From: Pelecanus crispus
Lineage: Eukaryota; Chordata; Aves; Pelecaniformes; Pelecanidae
Length of the DNA: 64,000 nucleotides
Direction of reading: 5' to 3'
NCBI RefSeq assembly: GCF_030463565.1
Contig: NC_134655.1
Span: forward strand, 4,352,372 to 4,416,371
Shown: in pieces, positions 27,884-40,900 of the stretch
How the letters are laid out: each line of letters starts with the position of its first letter
Numbering within the stretch: position 1 is the stretch's first letter
Translations under genes and position numbers: made by a program
The notes under the pieces: model-generated
What the model saw: only the letters and a program-made list of their open reading frames with translations
Told to the model about the DNA's origin: nothing
The model's database searches: none

Positions 27884-28989
27884 CTGCAGCTAATGAACTT
27901 TCTTTCAAAACAACAGTCAAAATACTTCATGAGGTGTGACTAAAAACATCCGATATAGAGTGATTAGACGTTCCCACCTGGAACCGTGGAAGCAGTTCTT
28001 GGCCATCTTAACAGGTTCTTTTGTAGAAGTGAGAACGGTAAAGGGCAGGCAGAAGGATTCACTGATTCTTTGCTGCTCACAAAGATTAAAGAAAAGTTCT
28101 TCAGTCATTGGAGAAAAGAACAGTATATCTCATTTCTCTGAAAGGAATAGAGAGATGACAGCTTCAATGCTATCTGAGCAGCGTAAAATACCAGAGCAAG
28201 GGAGCACGAACCTAAGCCAAGAACTGGCCGTTAGAGCAATGGAGGTGGAATTCCTTCACATCAAAAGCTAGATAATATGTGCAAAAAGATAGCAAAAGCA
28301 GCAGCCAGAAAAAATTAAATAATTTCACAAGAAAATTAAATAACATCTGAAAAAGGAAGCGCACTCTTACATCAAAGGGAAGATCAAAATTTATGCCTGT
28401 TAGCTTCCTTACATGGGAGCATTTCTGTCATCCTAATCAATTAACATTGTTAACAATCAATTAACATTGCTAACATTCCCCTCTTTTGTGAAATTTCTGC
28501 TCCTTGCGTTAACTAAATTTACATGAAAGTTTCATTTTGGTGTTTTTACATGAGATACAAAATCAAGTGCTGACCACTTGGGATGGTTAAAGATCTAATG
28601 CAATTCTTAGAAACAAACAGGCATGTAATTGTGGTGTCCTGATCAGATTTTAATTCTCAGCAATTGCATTCTATCCTCCTAATTTACTCATTCATTTGAA
28701 AATTAATGATGACATTTTTTCCTAATACACCTCAATTGTTGTGTCCTATTAGATTGTTGCTAGGTTTCATTAGGGGTGGCTGTGTGACTGAACTGGATAA
28801 ACAGACACCTATATATTGTTCTAAATTTATTAACTTAAAACTCTTAAAGCTAGCACTTTAGAATCTTCAGAAATGAGAAATGCTATTAACAGATATGGGT
28901 TGCTTTACAGTAGTGGAAAACATTTTGTGAAGGGGACCAACTACAAACAGCCATGTCAAAAAATATGTCCTAAGGCTTATTATTAATGT

Positions 28990-29070
28990 ATCAGCTAGCA
29001 TAAATCACTGTAGCTCCACTGACCTCAATGAAACCATGGTGAATTTATGCTGAGAATATAGCTATGTAAG
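28990..29070. repeat. Fragment of an old amniote repeat
   Basis: GCATAAATCACTGTAGCTCC is followed by ACTGACCTCAATG and GGTGAATTTATGCTGAGAAT. The arms around the core are nearly complementary, as in the same old palindromic amniote repeat found at 16.1 and 26.95 kb. Confidence 0.55.
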
Positions 29071-30596
29071 CTACATCATCTTTTATCACTGTACAATGGA
29101 AAAATACATTCAAAAAGCACAGGATATTGTATTAACATAATATTTGAGGAACATTCCAGCTCATGGAATTAAGCAAAAAGAATTCCATTAAAAAGCTACT
29201 ACTAGTCTCACCTTTCATTTATACCAAGTGCTTTGATCCTTAGGTTTTTAATTAAATAACTTTTCTGACTCCACTGACACATTTTTTTTACCTCTAGATA
29301 GAAAACTGTCCAGTCCTAGATATTTAGTTTGACAAATAACATTTTAGAATACGTGGTGGGTTTTTTTGTTTTCTCGTTTGTTTGTTTTGGGGGGTTCATT
29401 TGGCAGGGGCTTTTTTGGCATTTTTTTGGGTGTTTTGTGGTGTTTTTTTTAACAAACCGATGCCCAGTTTTGCAGTGCAAGCTCCATGCACAGATGGTTT
29501 AACAGGACCAAACCCTAAATTTGCATAAGAGTGAAAAATGTCTGTAAAACAATGTTAATTTTAAAATAACACAGATTGGATTCACAGTATGGTGAAATTA
29601 TAACATAGCTCAAAATATGAAACAGGGCCAGGATTCCAGTAACACAACATGTGAGGGCCTTTTGGCTGCTGGCTGGTATCACATCCTGAGATGACTTTTT
29701 GTACAAGATTTTTTAGAAGAGACTTCAATAGGAGCTTGATATATGGAACAATAGCAGGATATGGCCTCTAACTGGTAGGAACAATTACTGTTCTCAGACA
29801 TGTGCAAGTTAACTTTCATTAACTTTATTGGATTTTGTGCACACTTTTCTGGCCTAGATTCAGAGCTGCATCTAATTTCTCCTGGGGACAGATGAGACAG
29901 GGAGCATACTGAAGAACAGGAACTATTCTGCCTAAGCAGAATATACTGAGGAAAACTCACATGAGCCTCAAGAGTGTGATAGACCAGTTGGGGAATAATG
30001 TGAGAAAGCAATACAGGCAAACCCACTTTCTTCCCAGCTACAGCCATAATGCCTTGTAGGCTGCAGGGCAGGGGAAGAGTTGTCTAGACTGTCTCCACAA
30101 TGGGTGGAAACTCCTCAGACCAAAGGAATTCGCAGCATGTAAATCTTCCAGTTTTATGGCAGGCCCATCCAAAAAAGATCATTATGATGGGAAGATACAA
30201 AGTTAGAATTTAACCTTTGAATTTTGGGAGATGTAAGTACAGACTCTTCTCTAGAATAATAACTAACTGGAATAATAACCAACAACTTCATCGAGATGCT
30301 AGCTGTTTACTGCTCAATTTTTGCGGTTTGGTTTTTACAGAATTAACTGTGGTATAACATTTCCTTTAGTTCTAAGAAAGTGGAAAATGATATATTTTGA
30401 AAAGAGGGCTTTCTGTTTCCCTGTCTTTCAGTCCCTAGCTCTGAGTTTTCTACAGTCTCAAGCATAAACTACTTCCCTTCAGCCCTTTCAAGGCTCTTTA
30501 TCCACCCCTTATCTTTCATATCTTTCCTCAACTGGCTTTCTTCACCTATTATTTAAAATTCAAATTTCTGGGATTTCTTACAGTTTCCCCACAAAT

Positions 30597-31147
30597 ACGT
30601 GTATCTTGGTTTTGGCTGGGATAAAGCTAATTTTCTTCCCAGTAGCTGCTATAGTGCTGTGTTTTGGATTTAGTATGGGAATAGTGTTGATAACACACTG
30701 ATGGTTTAGTTGTTGCTGAGCAGTGCTTACACTGAGTCAAGGACTTTTCAGCTTCTCATACTGCCCTGCCAGTGAGGAGGCTGGGGGTGCACAAGAAGCT
30801 GGGAGGGGACACGGCCGGGACAGCTGACCCCAACTGGGCTATTCCATACCATATGACGTTGTGCTGAACAAAGAAACTGGGGGGAGTTGGCTGGGCAGGG
30901 TGCGGCCACTGCTGGGGAACTTGCTGGGCATCGGTCAGCAGGTGGTGAGCAATTGCATTGTGCATCACTTGTTTTGTATATTCTTTTATCACTGTTATTA
31001 TTTTCCCTTCCTTTTCTGTCCTGTTAAATTCATCTCAACCCACCAGTTTTACCTTCTTTCTGATTCTCTCCCCCATCCCACTGCGGGGGAGTGAGTGAAC
31101 AGCTGTGTGGCATTTAGCTGCCTACTGGGTTAAACCACAACAACGTG
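30597..31147 (+). mobile_element. Solo LTR of an avian ERVL-like endogenous retrovirus
   Basis: A 541-base LTR at 30602-31142 is flanked by a perfect 5-base duplication, ACGTG (30597-30601 and 31143-31147), the size typical of ERVL elements. The body (TTGGTTTTGGCTGGGATAAA near the start, GTGAGCAATTGCATTGTG in the middle, GGGTTAAACCACAACA at the end) is a type I recognise as abundant in birds. With these edges the 5' end reads TATCTTGG, where TGTCTTGG would be expected, so the terminal TG has probably mutated to TA. The plus orientation is inferred from the T-rich polyadenylation-like 3' part. No internal viral genes are present. Confidence 0.85.
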
Positions 31148-33876
31148 CAATTCCACTTTAGGCTGCACCTTCTCATTTTTTCCCCAGCACTGTTTAGGCT
31201 GCCCAAGGCTATTAATTCTCAATTCTGTATAGCCACTCCAATAGGCCAACACAGATTTTTGTGCGGCCCTCTGATAAACCAGACTGGAGAACTGATTTGG
31301 CTGAAAAATAATCGAAGGAAAAGAATAATTGTTTTGCAGCTTGATCTTCTGCCTCACATCTGCACAAACAGCTGCATGAACACAACAGAATGGGTGGGTC
31401 AGGAAACAGAACAATTAGCTGAGGTAGAGCTGCTTAAACCAACATTACTACTACTGCAGAAATGCACACAGAACCACAGCCTAAGCGTGCTATTTTAAGG
31501 ACCCTTTTAAATCCCTCACCTGTCACAGTGCCTATTAAAAGAATTGATACTAATAAGGCAAGGATTATATCACTGCTGCTTACTGATGCTGCCCAATTTT
31601 GGCTCATTGTTTCCTTGTTCTGGTTGTTCTCATCTTTGTTTTTTTTTTTTTTTTTTGTGAGGTACTGAGAACATAGATCATCTTTTGGCCTACTTGAGAA
31701 CAATCCGACTTCTACTACAGTCAGTGCAAATTTTACCTTGGATTCAAAAGGAATTGGATCGTGTCTGTTAGCATACTATTTCCCCCAGATACCAGCCATT
31801 CTGATTTTTTTGTTTAAGAAGGGGGCAATCCTTCAGAGCAGCTTTGGATCACTGAGAAATATCTTTCTGCAAATAATTCTATTCTTCTTATCATCATTTC
31901 TCTAACAGCTCTTTTCAAGAATCTTGGGTTGTGACTTTTAATTAAAAAATTAATTTCAATCTCTCATTTGTTACAAGTGACAATTCTAAAATCACTCGGG
32001 CTTTAGAACATGAGGTGAGCAATAGTGCTAAACAGCTGGAGTCATAAAGGAGAGCTACATCACACCTAAATTACACTGATCTAATTGCACTACCATACTG
32101 ACTCCATTTGTACTGCTAAAGAACTTGTTTTTTATACTGAGTTCACTCAGTACATTTGACTGCATATGAGGCACAGCATAGTCATCCACCAACAGGAGAA
32201 AATCTGCTAAAGTTAGCAAAATATAGAAGTACTACATACGTGAAGGAACTGAACACATTCAGGGTTCCTTGTAATAAGAAACATAAAGGTCCTTGAGACT
32301 TAACTGAAGCACAGGGCCAATGAAACAGATGTTGCAGTTAACTGAAGCCATCTTATCCAAAGAATAAACTCTTCTTTAAATATAAATGGAAATTTTCCAT
32401 TGAGCTATGAAAAATGTTTTGCGAGTCTGCAGTCCTCTCCACTTCAAGATACTGACAAAAAAATTTGATAATACAGTTGTGTCTTCCCGATTACATTGCA
32501 CTGAAGTAAAATAGGAGCACAACTATAGGCAAATACAGCAAAGAACACCTGCAGAGGTGGGAAAAAAAGTAAGCTGTTTTAAATGCATAAGTAATATATT
32601 TAATTTACCCTTTCATTCAGGGACCATTGTAATGCAATATTTAATCAAAAAGTGAGCGCTGTGCAGTATCAGTAGTCTTGATACTGCTTAAGGATGTCAG
32701 TCCTAGCTCTGAGACTTACACTGAACGTTACAAATATGTGTCCCAGTGGAGTGAACGATTTATATTTATGTCTGTATCACGAGCTTTCGCAATTATTTGG
32801 TATTTTTACAAATATGGTGTTAAATAATGTAGGCTGGTAAAAAAAAAAAAAATTAGAAAAAGCCAGAATTCAATACCTGGAGAAACTGTTTTCCCAAAAG
32901 CAACAGAAGGTGTCACTGCTAACTGATTTTAAACAAATGAATCCCCTAAGTGGAAAACACTGCCTTTGTTTTGAAAGAAACTTGAAAGTTGGTTGAGGGG
33001 AACTGGGTTCCTTTCTTAAGTATTCTCCAACTCCAAACATAAACATTACATTTAAAAATGTAAAAGACTGCTTTACACCATCTAATTCTTCTCCATTCTG
33101 TTTGCTATTATTCCCCCGCAGCTGTTTCACCTCAGGCTATGATTCACAGTCAAAGCCAGAGAAGTTTAGGCCAGTATTTGGACAGAAACCCTCAAAGGGC
33201 TTTTTAACCCGCTAGTATTGGAGCTCTAGTAACTGGGGATTTTCTCTTCAAATCCATAATTCAAAATCCGGACAAAATCAAGATCATGAGGATGCTGGAG
33301 AAATCATTTCCAACAAGAAATGTAAAACTGAGTCTCTGAGTAGTTTACGACTGTGAAAACTTTCTGTAGACTGCATTTTAGCTCAGATAATGACCGTCTG
33401 TCTCTCTAAACTCACGATATTATTTTAACTCTATGGCAGTCCTCACTCCCTTGTCTTCCTTGATACTGTGGTGTTGCTATTCTATGTTAAACAGCTGTTA
33501 CATCCCATGCCAGAGATAACACTGACGGGTGAGGTGTTATTTTCTAAATATACATACACACAGCTTTTGAACTACTTTATAGCCCTTTGCAAGTCTCACC
33601 ATAAATTCAGATATACGTGAGGCTAATATAAAACACATTTCCCCTCCCACCCCGGTAGCTTGGTAAGCTTCATTTGAGATGTGTGGAGCACTGCAGGAAC
33701 TCGGCATCTTTTTCCCTCTGGAATTCCCTTCCCTAGAGCTCTCACCATGGGAAAGCCTGGGCTGCAGGCACCGAGGGCTGTGGTCTCACAGGGCAGCAGC
33801 CGCTTGCCCCGCAGCTGAGGGCCTACGCTCTGAGCCGCTCCTTATTGGATGGGAAGTAACTAACAGAGCTGTAATT
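31148..33876. other. Spacer between LTR and promoter region, no gene recognised
   Basis: AT-rich DNA with no supportable gene. A possible plus-strand splice donor, TTG|GTAAGC, lies at 33663-33668 and could serve a non-coding first exon of AMMECR1, but nothing else marks such an exon. A reverse CCAAT box (TTATTGGAT, about 33842-33850) lies in the transition to the CpG island. Confidence 0.4.
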
Positions 33877-33879
33877 AAA

Positions 33880-33913
<34 letters not shown>

Positions 33914-33917
33914 TATA
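33877..33917. repeat. Poly(A)-(TA) microsatellite
   Basis: A run of 21 A is followed directly by ten TA units. It lies about 620 bases upstream of the AMMECR1 start codon and just before the GC content rises. It may be length-variable and may unwind easily. Confidence 0.95.
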
Positions 33918-33927
33918 AAGCCCGTAG

Positions 33928-34994
<1,067 letters not shown>

Positions 34995-37900
34995 GTGAGT
35001 ATCGCCGCCGCCGTGCCCCGGCCCGCCGCCCCCGGCCCGCCCTACTGCGCGCCCGGCCCGCCCGGCTCCCCCGGCCGGGCGCCCCGCCGGCACCCGCCCC
35101 CTCTCCCGCCGCCGCCGCCCGGCCCCTGTCCTCGCCTGGCCCCGGCCGCGGCCCGCCTGTCCCGGGGCCTGGCGCTCGGGCGCCCCCGCCCCGCGGCCGT
35201 GCGGGCGCCGGCCGGGCTCCCCGGGGGCCGCGCTGCCCTCCCGCGCCCGGCTCCCCTCAGGGAGCGCCGCGCCGCCCGCCCGCCTGCCCCCCTGGGCCGG
35301 CCGCGCCGTGAACCCCTGCCGCGCCCCGCGGGGGCAGCTCCCCGCCGCTCCCTCACACCTCCGGCCGCGCCTGCCCCGGCAGCGCCCTGCTCCGAGCCGC
35401 CTTTGTGCGAGCGCGGCGGGCCGGGCTGCGCGCCCCGGCGTGGGCTCCGCGGGGCCCGGGCTTCGCGGCGGCCTCGGGCTGCGGGCGCTTCCCGCAGCGC
35501 CCCGGGCTCCGTGCCCGCTCCCCGCTCCTGCTTTGCCTTCAGTAGCGCCCGCTCCGCGCTGGTTTCGCCGGCAGCCCTTGCTGGGACCCCTTCGCTCGGC
35601 GGCCTCTGGCCGTGTGTTCTGCCTGAGCACGGGCCTCTGCCTCGCCGGTGCTGGGTGGTGAGCACCCAGCGCAGGGACCTGTCGTGCGAATCCCGGATTT
35701 GCGAGCGCTGGTGTACCGGTACGCTCCCTGTGCCGGGCGCTCGTAACGCTACCGCGGTCTCAAACTGTGCGGAGTCCTTGCTTTGTAACGACCCCTGAAG
35801 ATCACCCGGTTGTAGACATCCTGAGTAATCCACCACATCGAATTCCCGGAGTTTTGAACAGATTGCATAAACACCTGTTACTCCCATCCTCCTCCGCCTC
35901 CCAAGCCTCCTTGTGAGAGCCTCCACCAAGGGCCTGCTTCGTGCCCGTCCCTGGCCGCTCTTGTTCAGTGTTTGTCCTGAGCCCCGTGCCCTCCCGCCTT
36001 CGGAAGCGACCTGCCGGGACGGCGTTGCCCAGCGTGTCGGCACCTGCAGCCTGCCTGCGCCGGGGAGCCGGGCGTGCTCTTAGAGAGTTCAGACACTTCA
36101 GGGAGTAGTTTCTCTCTGACAGGAAGTTACTTCCTCTCAGCTGGGACGAGTTACTGAGTCGCTGCATGCTCCAAGTCTGTTTGAATGCAAAGTTAACGTG
36201 AGACGTTGTTGAAATTAAGTTTCTGCTGTTTTACTTTGCTTTTAAATGGGATGGAGCTCGTGTGGTGAGTTTCCAGGCTTCAGCAGAGACTCAAGTGTGT
36301 TGGTCCACCAGAGAGCATGTCACTTGTTTCCTCTTACGTGTCGTATGGCTGTCGAATCTGTGAGAACCCGTACTTTACCAGTACTTAATACAAATTTTCT
36401 CTGTGTGTCCTAGACCCTCGTGCACCCTCAGCAATGCAAATGGTTATCGTGCAGTCCGTGTTTCGTTAATGAGACGTAGTGTATGCTTCTCAACGTTAAA
36501 AATAACGTAATGTATTAATGATCTTATTTGGAGTCCTTGCTATTCTAACACCCAGGATCTATACATCTCTTGCGTACTTTCAGCTGCTGTCATGACAACC
36601 CATCTCTGTGGATTCCTACTTAACCTGCCACCCCAGCAAGTCTTCCCTATACGCTCTTCATAACTCCTGTGTGATTACATCAGAGTACCAATAATGAAAG
36701 GAGGGCAGGGAGACTCCACTGTGAGTTTCTTTACCCAGGTCTTTTGTAAATCTATGTTTGTCCTTTTGTAGATACCACCTGTTTAGGAGCTGCTGCTCTG
36801 AGTAGCCATTTTGCTTTGTGTTGTCCTGTGTCTGTTCTCCATCCCAGACCACTATAGGTTACAGCATCAGCTTTGTGCCGTTTCACTCTTTCGTTGCTGT
36901 CAGAGAGTGGAATTCTGTCTGTGTCTCTCTGTAACAATATTACCTTGTTGTTGCTATGTTTTTTTAATTGTATTGTGGAATGTTTCGTTGAACAGATTAG
37001 TGCTACTGTCTCTGTTTTGTTAGTGGAGGAAACTGAGGTGGGGTGGAGATCTCGCCACTGAAACGTTTTCCAGTAAGCACTTTGATTCCTCTTAGTAACC
37101 AGTAGATCACTTCACCTTTCTGCTCCCACTTCTTGCTTTAACGGTAATACAATAGGAAATTAAGTACAATGAGTTGTATTTTTCTAAAATTCGTATGTGT
37201 GCTTAGGTGTTCTTCAGATTTAGTTGCTAGACCTGGTGAAAAGTTGCTGTACCAATGGATGGCTGAAAATGGCATCGCCATTAAAATTAGTGATATCATT
37301 TCTGCTTATTCCCATGCTTGTGCCAGCATGCATGGGTTGTACAGATTGAGAAATGATCTAATCATAATTTTATTTTTCTCCCTGGTTAGTCTTCACAGAG
37401 ATTGGTTCCCCCTAGATCGTTGCATGGCTTCACAAACACTTGTGCCTGCACAAGTATGAGGTGGGAATAAGCAGACAGATGGCAGAACTGCTGCTTTCAG
37501 CAGCCTCGTGAGCTGATTATGTTTGTGCAGTTGGGGAAGCAACTTTGAAAAAGTTCTTCAGTATTACATGGAAAATTCTAGGTTGGTGAATAAATTGCTC
37601 CTGCTGAGTGTTCAGAGGCAGCATGACTTCAAGCATTCAAAAGATTTGCAGACAGTCTTATCGATAACTGGGTAGCTCACAAAGATACGATGTTGTCTTC
37701 GAAGCTGAGCTTCATCCTGTACAGCAAAAAAACCTGAATGAGAACTGGCAGTTTTCAGTGAATGTATGTTGCCGCTTTTTGCCTGGAATCCTTTTGGAAG
37801 TTTTGTCCGTAGACCAAAAGATCTGTTCTAAGAGTAGTAGTCTAAAATAATGTATGTGAATTCTAGAAATATTTTTTTTTTATATTACATTAATTACAGG

Positions 37901-40900
37901 GAGGATGAAAGATCTGTAAGCAGGTATCCTCACACAGGCATGACTCATGTTCCTTGCAGGTCTTTGAACAATGAAACTGGGCATGATCAAAGAAAAGCAG
38001 GTGGCTGAATCACTTGGACAAGGGGTTCTGGTGCGTTGTCTTTTGAACAAAACCTGCTTGTGACACCTCCGGATTTTCGTAACTTTTTGATGCCAAGGTG
38101 AGGACCATGGCAGGGCTCGAAGGGAAGGAAATTTGGAGCAGTTAGTAGGAATGAGACCAAATGCCTGTTTTGAAAGGGTGCAGGTTTTGGACTCTAGCAC
38201 AGCCCATACATGGATGAAATAGGTGGCATTTTCATATCTCTGACTAGTTCCTAAAGCACAGGATAGGGGGTGTTGGTTGAGGGTAGTGCTAGGGAGCTGG
38301 GTTGGAAAGAGTGACTCATGTAGTCAGAAGAAGGTAGCTGGAAGATACTGAATCTGTCCAGCAGTGTCTTGGCGAGAATAGGCTCACCAAATCCTTCCAG
38401 CCACAGGCTTCCTCTTCTCTTGTAGGCTTCCATTGGTCTCCCAACGTTTTATTCTATCGCTGTCTTAATTGAAGAGCTTTCTTCTACCTATAATTTCACT
38501 TCACTTTGAGTTGCTCGCTAAGTGACCCCTTCCCTTCTTCATGGGATATGTTCTGCAGGGCATGCGCTTTCCCCTTGTTTCTAGCAGTGTGGTGGCTCAA
38601 ACTACAGGTGCAGAAGGAGTGTGAAAATTATCCCGGAGGTGTGGAAGCTGATACAAAGTTTGAAAATTGCTGCCCCAGACAAAAATTGTCACTTACACAA
38701 AGTGTCATTCAGACACTGGTATTGAAACGCAGTTTGATGAGTAAAGTTATAGAACACTGCAGTTGATTAAAGACATTTTTTTTTAGAAGTGGCCATAGAA
38801 ATAAATTGTAAGGGGATGCATGAAGAGTTGTAAAAACATTTTACCCCACTCATTTAGGGAGAAGGAAAACTGACTAGCCTTTTTTCCTGTGTTTGTTACC
38901 TTTCTGACAAATAACTTGCATCCCTTTATTTCCTTTCTGGTTTGGTCTTGCGCAGCACACCCTGTGCCTCCGTGGTCAGTGGAAACAATACTATGTCCTG
39001 CCTTCCATTGTGGAAGTGGGAAAGGGCCGCCCGCCAGTGCGAAAGGGCTCAAGGTTCACACTACTCACTACTATTTTTCTTCTAGTAGAAAAGTGTTTGA
39101 GTGGAAGTGCAAGCGTGTGCAGGAAGGTTGTGACAGGATGGGAAGGGTAAGTGTGTGAAGAGGAGTTCAGTTAAGCTGTGCTGTGGGGAATGAGGAAGAC
39201 TTTTTTCCTTAAGGATTCTCACATCTCTGCTCACTGTAAAGATTTCCCTTGGCACACAGAAATCACCCTTCTGAGGAGTTTTTGATCCTGCGCGGTGTCT
39301 GCCTCAAGCTCTTCATCATGCCTACTTAATTTTAATGGCGACATCTTCGTGGGGAAGACCTTGTATGGCAGTCCAGCAGGTTAATGCATTTGCCGGTTCT
39401 TTGCTTCTTATAGTCTCTTCCTGAAGGTCACCTGCTAGCGAACAGGATTATTTTAGTGGTGACCACCCATACTTGACACAATTTTTAAGGGGAGTCGCTT
39501 GTTCTGCTCCTGTCACCTGGTACCTGGTAGCCAAGAACAACACTTTGCAGCTGGAGTGGCTAATGCAGCCCGTGCCCTGCTTCCCATCTGACTGAGAAGC
39601 TCTTGGGAAAGATCTTTACCGTGAACGTCTTGCATCAAATGCCTAGAAGATGGCTTGCTCATACCCTCCTCATCTGGCAGGGGGGTCTGCGCCAGAGGCA
39701 TTAAGCGGTGCGTATAGCCGATCTGCATACCTGTGGTAGATCTGGTGCTTTAGGGAAGCATCAGACCCGCTGTGCCTGCGCGGGCTGCCAGCCCTCTGCA
39801 CGTGCGGAGGCTCCAACCGCCAGACAGAAGCGTTGCTGGCAACCATGTTCTTTGCCATAGGGATAATCTGTATGGCTTGACCATCTTCTGTGACTGAAGA
39901 CCTCTGGATTAAAATATTTGCTAGGCGATATCCAGTCTTGACCTAAAGGCTTAACTTGGAAATCCACCAGTTCCTTTCTTCATTGGTGACTTGTAGTATT
40001 TTCCAGCAACTGTTCCATTTGGCTACAGGACAGAGATATAGATATGCTGTAGTGTTGATGTGCCTGACCTTTGTATTTCATTGCATTTTCAGATCTAAGA
40101 TCTGTCAGTTTATATGTTCTAGAAGGGTATGGGGTAGCAGTACTACGCTACCTTAATTCTTCACTAGTGAGGTTTGGAGACATTTAAATTTAATGCAGTT
40201 TAAAAATGTGGAGCTAGCTAATCTTGTGCCTGTTAGTTTTCACACTCTCAAGGAAAGTTGTGATTCTGCTCAGAGTGAGTGTAAATTGACCCTGTAGTAA
40301 AGAGATGGTTCTACGGTTTGTTACTGGCCATCCAGTTTTTGCCTTAGTTACTGTGTCTTGATACTCTGTTGGCACTAGTGGTGGTGATTTGCTAGTAATT
40401 TAGATTGAAGTAGTTTAAAATCTTCCTGTACAGTCCCAAACCTGATTTTTTTCCAAAATGCTGAAGTATTCTCTGATGCTTTCGTTTAGGGTGTTGAATA
40501 AAGATTAGGCTTGTCTGTAGGTGTGTACATATGCTTACACATACATGTACCTAAAAATCTTACAGCTTGCAAGTTCATAGGATTACATGCTTTTCTCAAT
40601 TTCTTGTTTCTTGGCTGCAGACTGATTTCCTGTTTTAGTCTCTACAAGTTACTGTAATGTTTAAAGTTGGAGCCTTGTCCTTGACTCCTTGCTTGCCTTG
40701 GTATATGCTTCATTACAGGCGTTTTTGTGAAACTTTGCCTGGAAGCTTACCAAAGCATGAGTTTCACATTGTCTTAAAAAAAACAACGTTCTTCCTTTGC
40801 AATCCCTATTCAGAGTTCAGCTGTACCTATTGACTATTTGTGATGTCAGAAGTTTGAAATTTTGTTGTTTCGCTGCAGGACTTTGTTGTATGGCAGTGGA

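Larger units (their letters stand above)
13787..30596. other. Upstream spacer with candidate minus-strand exons and old repeats
   Basis: About 17 kb without a recognised gene. In the 60-base lines counted the plus strand carries more A than T and generally more C than G, the reverse of the AMMECR1 intron. It holds weak candidate minus-strand exons (15650-15736, 17167-17192, 25638-25687, 27847-27883) and fragments of an old amniote repeat near 16.1, 26.95 and 29.0 kb. A G/T-rich stretch with many T runs lies at about 29350-29450. Confidence 0.45.

Noticed and set aside
29679..30047. A 122-codon minus-strand frame with many Ser and Cys
   Set aside because: No family pattern and not linked to neighbouring candidate exons; likely chance.
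35042..36043. A 333-codon minus-strand frame opposite the CpG island
   Set aside because: Low-complexity Arg/Gly/Ala-rich sequence, no domain, and a long run of similar shadows on both strands.
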